Source: Methanobacteriota archaeon
GTDB lineage: Archaea; Halobacteriota; Methanosarcinia; Methanosarcinales; Methanosarcinaceae
Assembly: GCA_030837265.1 (NCBI GenBank)
Contig: JAUPKV010000037.1
Coordinates: 1-9,076, forward strand
Direction of reading: 5' to 3'
Length of the DNA stretch: 9,076 nt
In this document: positions 6,290 to 9,076 of the stretch, in pieces
Layout of the letters: each line of letters begins with the position of its first letter
How positions within the stretch are numbered: position 1 is the first letter of the stretch
The notes under the pieces: model-generated
Database searches by the model: none
Told to the model about the DNA's origin: nothing
The model's input: only the letters and a program-made list of their open reading frames with translations
Translations under genes and position numbers: made by a program

Positions 6290-6868
6290 CTGAAAAGAAA
6301 ATAAAATGAAAATAAGTTATTGTAATACCTGGTTTAAGGGGACCTGGCTTGAAATATCTTAGTTATTATAACCTCTAACTAGATAAAAGGTAACTATTCG
6401 GAGTATAAATTATCGATACTCTTCTTAGCACCGCACTAAATGACTTCCATCCATCATGAACTGTTAGCTCTTTATTTCGGGAAGGAATTCCTTTAGTATA
6501 TATTGCTTCTCATCCTATTTTCAGCGGGGAGAAGATTTTGATATCAGGGTAGAATAGCCCTAAAATACCCTTTTGCATACAGCAACCAGGTATGTGCTAT
6601 ATATTATCAAAACGTTTTCAATGGTGCTGCATACTATAAAAAGCCTATGAAGGTTCATCCTTTCCGAAAAGCGGTAAATGAAGCTCTAAAACTTGATAAA
6701 GTGCTATATTAACTTTAATATAAAAGGAGAAAATATTGATTTACGTTTCAACATTTGTTCTCTCTGCATAATTCAACGGACTCTGAAGATCCTATCTAAA
6801 AAATATTCCATTAAAAAAATATTCATATCCCAGGAATCTGGGAATATTCATTCCTAAGAATGTCGGAT
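6290..6868. other. 579-base spacer, possibly with coding remnants
   Basis: This spacer separates endA from the small membrane-protein gene and must hold the endA promoter, though no TATA box stands out at the right distance. A plus-strand frame is open from 6545 to the TAA at 6710-6712 (55 codons), without an upstream start. An overlapping frame, 6460-6549, reads sensibly up to a TAG at 6550-6552. Together they could be a frameshifted gene remnant, but I recognise no family. Repeated ACCTGG occurs twice near 6338-6355. The right end holds the terminator of the small gene. Confidence 0.4.
6797..6843 (-). terminator. hairpin and T-runs after the small membrane-protein gene
   Basis: TCCCAG (6828-6833), loop GAAT, CTGGGA (6838-6843) is an exact six-base stem, extendable past a bulge by ATAT/ATAT. 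On the minus strand it is followed by seven T residues (6813-6819) and another six near 6798-6803. It lies 25 bases after the stop codon at 6869, an intrinsic-terminator-like arrangement. Confidence 0.55.
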
Positions 6869-7093
6869 TTAATATCGGATCGGATTGGAACCATATCTTG
6901 AGCCAGTTCTTTTTTCCTCTTCGGTTTTACTATTATCCGATACAGTTTCACCAGTTGATTTTTCGTCTTCTACTTTTATTTTATGGCAACCACATGAACA
7001 GAAACCTTCTTTGTGATTCTTGATGTGCTTTATAACATAAGCAACTCCTACTGCTGCAAGAACACAACCCACTATTTTCATACATTTATGCAC
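6869..7093 (-). CDS. small single-pass membrane protein with CxCxCH motif
   Basis: A 74-residue protein of unknown family. The start is set by GGAGG (7101-7105) seven bases before a GTG at 7093; the frame stays open farther upstream but without such a site. Residues 7-21 are hydrophobic (IVGCVLAAVGVAYVI) and should span the membrane or anchor it. They are followed by a basic, histidine-bearing segment (KHIKNHK) and the motif CSCGCH at 32-37. The remainder (about 40-74) is acidic then polar and probably disordered, ending NPIRY. By charge the C-terminal part should be cytoplasmic. The three close cysteines with H37, H23 and H27 could bind a metal or undergo redox change; that is inference. It has its own terminator and probable promoter and so is monocistronic. 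No database family comes to mind. Confidence 0.65.
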   Translation of the reverse strand: MHKCMKIVGCVLAAVGVAYVIKHIKNHKEGFCSCGCHKIKVEDEKSTGETVSDNSKTEEEKRTGSRYGSNPIRY

Positions 7094-7100
7094 GTTATTT

Positions 7101-7105
7101 CCTCC
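7101..7105 (-). promoter_or_regulatory. Shine-Dalgarno fixing a GTG start
   Basis: Minus strand GGAGG, then AAATAAC, then GTG at 7093. This is one of the clearest ribosome binding sites in the window and shortens the open frame by 13 codons to a 74-residue protein. Confidence 0.7.
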
Positions 7106-7160
7106 AACTCTTATATTATTTTTTATTATCACTTAAAAACTTAATTTGTTTTTTGTTATG

Positions 7161-7190
7161 GTATATAGTAATTATGGAACTTAATATAAA
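7161..7190 (-). promoter_or_regulatory. candidate TATA boxes for the small membrane-protein gene
   Basis: Minus strand TTTATATTA at 7182-7190 and TACTATATAC at 7161-7170 are both plausible. They would give leaders of very roughly 65 or 45 bases ahead of the GTG at 7093. The AT-rich surroundings make the choice uncertain. Confidence 0.35.
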
Positions 7191-7199
7191 TATTTATCT

Positions 7200-7272
7200 T
7201 ACTATTATTTAATTATTTTAATAGTAATATAATTATTAGTTTCAGTATTTATGAAAAATGTAACGCTGAAAC
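7200..7272. repeat. two inverted repeats in the 3' region of the MetE-core gene
   Basis: GTTTCAG at 7239-7245 pairs with CTGAAAC at 7266-7272 (20-base loop), and TACTATTA at 7200-7207 pairs with TAATAGTA at 7219-7226 (11-base loop). Both lie just after the stop codon at 7287 on the minus strand and may mark the transcript end. The second also lies upstream of the small membrane-protein promoter, so it could be regulatory instead. Confidence 0.35.
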
Positions 7273-7286
7273 ATTTTTCCATTATT

Positions 7287-8324
7287 TCATTCTTTTCTTT
7301 CTGCATTGAATTGATTGATGCCTTTAGCAGTATTTTCAAGCAGCTTGAAAGCAATTTCCTGGTCCGGCCAGAAAGCCAGTCCGCAGTCCGGGCTTGCGTA
7401 CCTGATGCGGTCTCCAAGAACGGAAAAACCTGTTTCAAGTCTCTTTTTCACCATCTCCGGAGTTTCAAGCTCGGTGACTATTTTTTGCATGTACTCCTTT
7501 TCCTTCCAGGCATTGACACCATATTTTTCATTAATGATGCCTATAAGGCTGGAAATGTCAGTTCTCGATACTCCAAGCCTGATATATGTATTCGAGTCTT
7601 CCAGCACTTTTTTATCCAGGAGATCCAGATTGGAAGGAGTTGCCGCGTACTCAAAGCCTATGATATTTATAGGTGTCTCGCAGACAAGCTCATACTTCAG
7701 AGGAGAATGAAGGTGAATTTCCACATCCGCTCCCTGCTGCCGGGCATAGGTAGAGGCAACGGTAAGAGCTGATATTATATCGGCATCAAAAAACTCAATT
7801 CTATCGTTAATACCAAGGCTGGGTTCATCAAAAGCTACAACCTTTATTTTGAAGTTTTTTGCAGCTTTAAAAGCTTGTTTTATGAAATTCTCAATATCCT
7901 GGGCAAGGATGTGATATGCATCCGTAAAAGCCCTCGTCCCGAAGGCCTGAAGGTACAGGTCTGTAGGGCCTGCAACACAAACTCTAACTTCAAGCGTTTT
8001 TCCTGTTTCTTCCCTGTATTGTTTTGCAAATTCGTCAACTATCTCCAGTTCAAGAATTTTTGCATTTTCTTCTTTCAGTACAAAGGGCTCATAGCAGTTT
8101 TTTTCATCTTTTATGAGATCCAGAAACTGCCCTATCATGTCTCTAAATTGGGGGTAAGTGGGAACCTGCACGCCAACGTCAACTTTTTTCCATAAAGCCT
8201 CCCTCATCATGGAAAAGAGTTTTTCGTCTTCATTTCGATTCTCAGCTGCAGCCTTTACCCATTCTCTTGTTATGCCCTGAGGTGTCGGAAGGCTGCCTCC
8301 ATCGATAAAAATAATATTCTCCAT
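7287..8324 (-). CDS. MetE-core (cobalamin-independent methionine synthase C-terminal domain) methyltransferase
   Basis: A 345-residue protein matching only the catalytic C-terminal domain of MetE. Stand-alone archaeal cores of this kind (Mes families) make methionine by moving a methyl group from a corrinoid or other donor to homocysteine, rather than from methyl-folate. Recognisable elements are VAGPTD (117-122), AFDEPSLG (164-171), the first zinc-site motif HLHSP at 204-208, FEYA with E225, and SPDCGL with C314. MetE enzymes use His-x-Cys, Glu and a distal Cys as zinc ligands. Here the second ligand position is H206 instead of cysteine; C215 lies nearby. The donor and even the acceptor may therefore differ from the standard reaction. 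The start ATG at 8324 lies about 28 bases after a TATA box, suggesting a leaderless, monocistronic mRNA. The fold is secure; the exact reaction is not. Confidence 0.85.
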   Translation of the reverse strand: MENIIFIDGGSLPTPQGITREWVKAAAENRNEDEKLFSMMREALWKKVDVGVQVPTYPQFRDMIGQFLDLIKDEKNCYEPFVLKEENAKILELEIVDEFAKQYREETGKTLEVRVCVAGPTDLYLQAFGTRAFTDAYHILAQDIENFIKQAFKAAKNFKIKVVAFDEPSLGINDRIEFFDADIISALTVASTYARQQGADVEIHLHSPLKYELVCETPINIIGFEYAATPSNLDLLDKKVLEDSNTYIRLGVSRTDISSLIGIINEKYGVNAWKEKEYMQKIVTELETPEMVKKRLETGFSVLGDRIRYASPDCGLAFWPDQEIAFKLLENTAKGINQFNAERKE

Positions 8325-8347
8325 GCCTGTATATATGACAATTTAAG

Positions 8348-8357
8348 TTTTATATGT
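8348..8357 (-). promoter_or_regulatory. TATA box of the MetE-core gene (leaderless-type)
   Basis: Minus strand ACATATAAAA, centred about 28 bases before the ATG at 8324. No Shine-Dalgarno sequence lies in front of the ATG, consistent with a leaderless or near-leaderless transcript. Confidence 0.5.
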
Positions 8358-8465
8358 ATTGCAATTTCGGTCCGTATCTTCAAATTACAATACACAAGCA
8401 GATACTTTCTATAAACAAGAAGTAAACATAGCTACGCCTTATTTTTTCATGGTTTTTTATCAATG

Positions 8466-8484
8466 CTTATGATTTTATCATAAG
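8466..8484. promoter_or_regulatory. 19-bp palindrome upstream of the recombinase remnant
   Basis: CTTATGA, five-base loop TTTTA, TCATAAG: exact 7-base arms. It lies about 20 bases before the TATA-like element at 8506-8515 of the recombinase remnant. No T-run follows on either strand, so an operator or upstream activator site is more likely than a terminator. Confidence 0.3.
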
Positions 8485-8505
8485 GTTATATGTTTAAGGA
8501 AACTT

Positions 8506-8515
8506 TTTATATTTA
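8506..8515 (+). promoter_or_regulatory. TATA-like element before the recombinase remnant
   Basis: TTTATATTTA is centred about 22 bases before the GTG at 8532 and 31 before the ATG at 8541, spacing that suits a leaderless start at either codon. AT-rich context lowers confidence. Confidence 0.4.
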
Positions 8516-8531
8516 AAAATAAATTTAAAGA

Positions 8532-8977
8532 GTGAAATATATGTCTGTTGACTACTTCAAATACCTTAAACATCTGTATGATAATAACGAAATATCACCA
8601 GCCAGTAAGGTGATATTAGATGATTATCTTCTCGATATAAAGCTGGCGAACTTAAAACAAGGAACAGTTGATTATCATATAAAAATTATGATTTTTGTGA
8701 CACATAATGTAGAGCACGATTTAGATAAACTTACAGTTAGAGATGTTAAGCTTTTTCAAGAGAAGTTACAAAATAGTCATTATAGCCAGTCAGTGCAAAA
8801 AGTATACACTATAGGATTTCGACGGTTTTTAAAGTGGTACTCAAAAAATAGTGAATATAAAAACAGACGTACTTATCTAAATTTATTGGACTCTTTCGTA
8901 AAACGTAAATATAATATCCCGAAAAAACACCTGCAGATCTTTTAACCGAGTAAGAAATAATAAGTATGATTAAGACA
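8532..8977 (+). pseudogene. decayed tyrosine recombinase (XerC/D-like integrase), N-terminal part only
   Basis: The open part (GTG 8532 or, more likely, ATG 8541, to TAA 8943-8945) encodes an intact-looking SAM-like core-binding domain of a tyrosine recombinase: a helical region with LANLKQGTVDYHIKIM, HDLDKLTVRDVKLFQEKL and YTIGFRRFLKWYS. The frame then breaks in a run of six A residues (8922-8927). Adding one A restores the reading KTPADLLTE, then a TAA at 8951-8953, then EIISMIKT up to 8977, the usual lead into the catalytic domain. After that the sequence loses resemblance, and no Arg...His-x-x-Arg...Tyr catalytic residues are present before the window ends. So it carries at least a one-base deletion, a nonsense codon and a 3' loss. 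It cannot recombine DNA; a stand-alone DNA-binding role is possible but unproven. It is probably the remnant of an integrated element. Confidence 0.8.
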
Positions 8978-9076
8978 CTTTTTAATTTATTCTGGGGCAA
9001 CCAAAATTTAGACTAACTTTATAAGATTACATTAAAAGGTTCTTCATATTATAGTTGAACTTATTCCCCCTTTCTC
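8978..9076. other. unassigned right end
   Basis: After the last recognisable integrase codons the sequence is AT-rich with stop codons in the integrase frames. I see no gene, repeat or attachment site here. Confidence 0.4.

Noticed and set aside
6724..6772. AAGGAGA followed by a TTG mini-frame on the plus strand
   Set aside because: Encodes only about 11 residues with no other support.
7094..7132. Longer version of the small membrane protein starting at GTG 7132
   Set aside because: The extra 13 codons include the Shine-Dalgarno sequence GGAGG itself, which points to the GTG at 7093.
7205..7438. 77-codon minus-strand frame
   Set aside because: It overlaps the 3' end of the MetE-core gene in another frame and has no recognisable domain or ribosome site.
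1..9076. CRISPR array, insertion sequence with terminal repeats, or defence-gene cluster
   Set aside because: No regularly spaced direct repeats, no transposase, and no nuclease, helicase or toxin-antitoxin pairs were seen; the only mobile-element trace is the broken integrase.

Overview
The window looks like chromosomal DNA of a methanogenic archaeon, most likely a Methanosarcina or close relative. The evidence is archaeal TATA-type promoters (two of them spaced for leaderless mRNAs), a one-chain tandem-repeat tRNA-splicing endonuclease, a PhoU regulator fused to an AbrB-type DNA-binding domain, a stand-alone MetE catalytic core, and AT-rich spacers with T-rich gene ends. The genus is inferred from protein style; no search was run.

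Layout, left to right. Positions 1-155 are spacer with a 17-bp palindrome and a long-range inverted repeat. At 156-842 (-) lies a membrane-anchored extracytoplasmic matrixin-type zinc protease, divergent from an AbrB-PhoU regulator at 1008-2012 (+). The regulator's only domain-complete start is an ATT codon behind a strong Shine-Dalgarno sequence. After about 400 non-coding bases comes a PHP-family metal-dependent phosphoesterase (2425-3108, -) with a leaderless-type promoter. Upstream of it is a spacer carrying three copies of the heptamer TGCGAAC. A tight minus-strand operon follows: endA (tRNA-splicing endonuclease), a small conserved archaeal protein, then hflX (ribosome-associated GTPase), spanning 6289 down to 3508. 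Next is a 579-base spacer that may hold coding debris. Then come a 74-residue single-pass membrane protein with a CxCxCH motif (6869-7093, -), a MetE-core methyltransferase (7287-8324, -) with an altered zinc-ligand motif, and at the right edge a decayed tyrosine recombinase (8532-8977, +).

Functionally this is mostly housekeeping: RNA processing and ribosome-associated GTPase in one operon, phosphate-type regulation, and C1/methionine metabolism. The small membrane protein, the protease and the recombinase remnant are accessory. I see no CRISPR array, rRNA or tRNA gene, intact mobile element or recognisable defence cluster. I do not see a convincing new multi-gene system. The points most worth checking are the ATT start, the MetE-core ligand change, the TGCGAAC sites, the CxCxCH membrane protein and the readable decay of the integrase.
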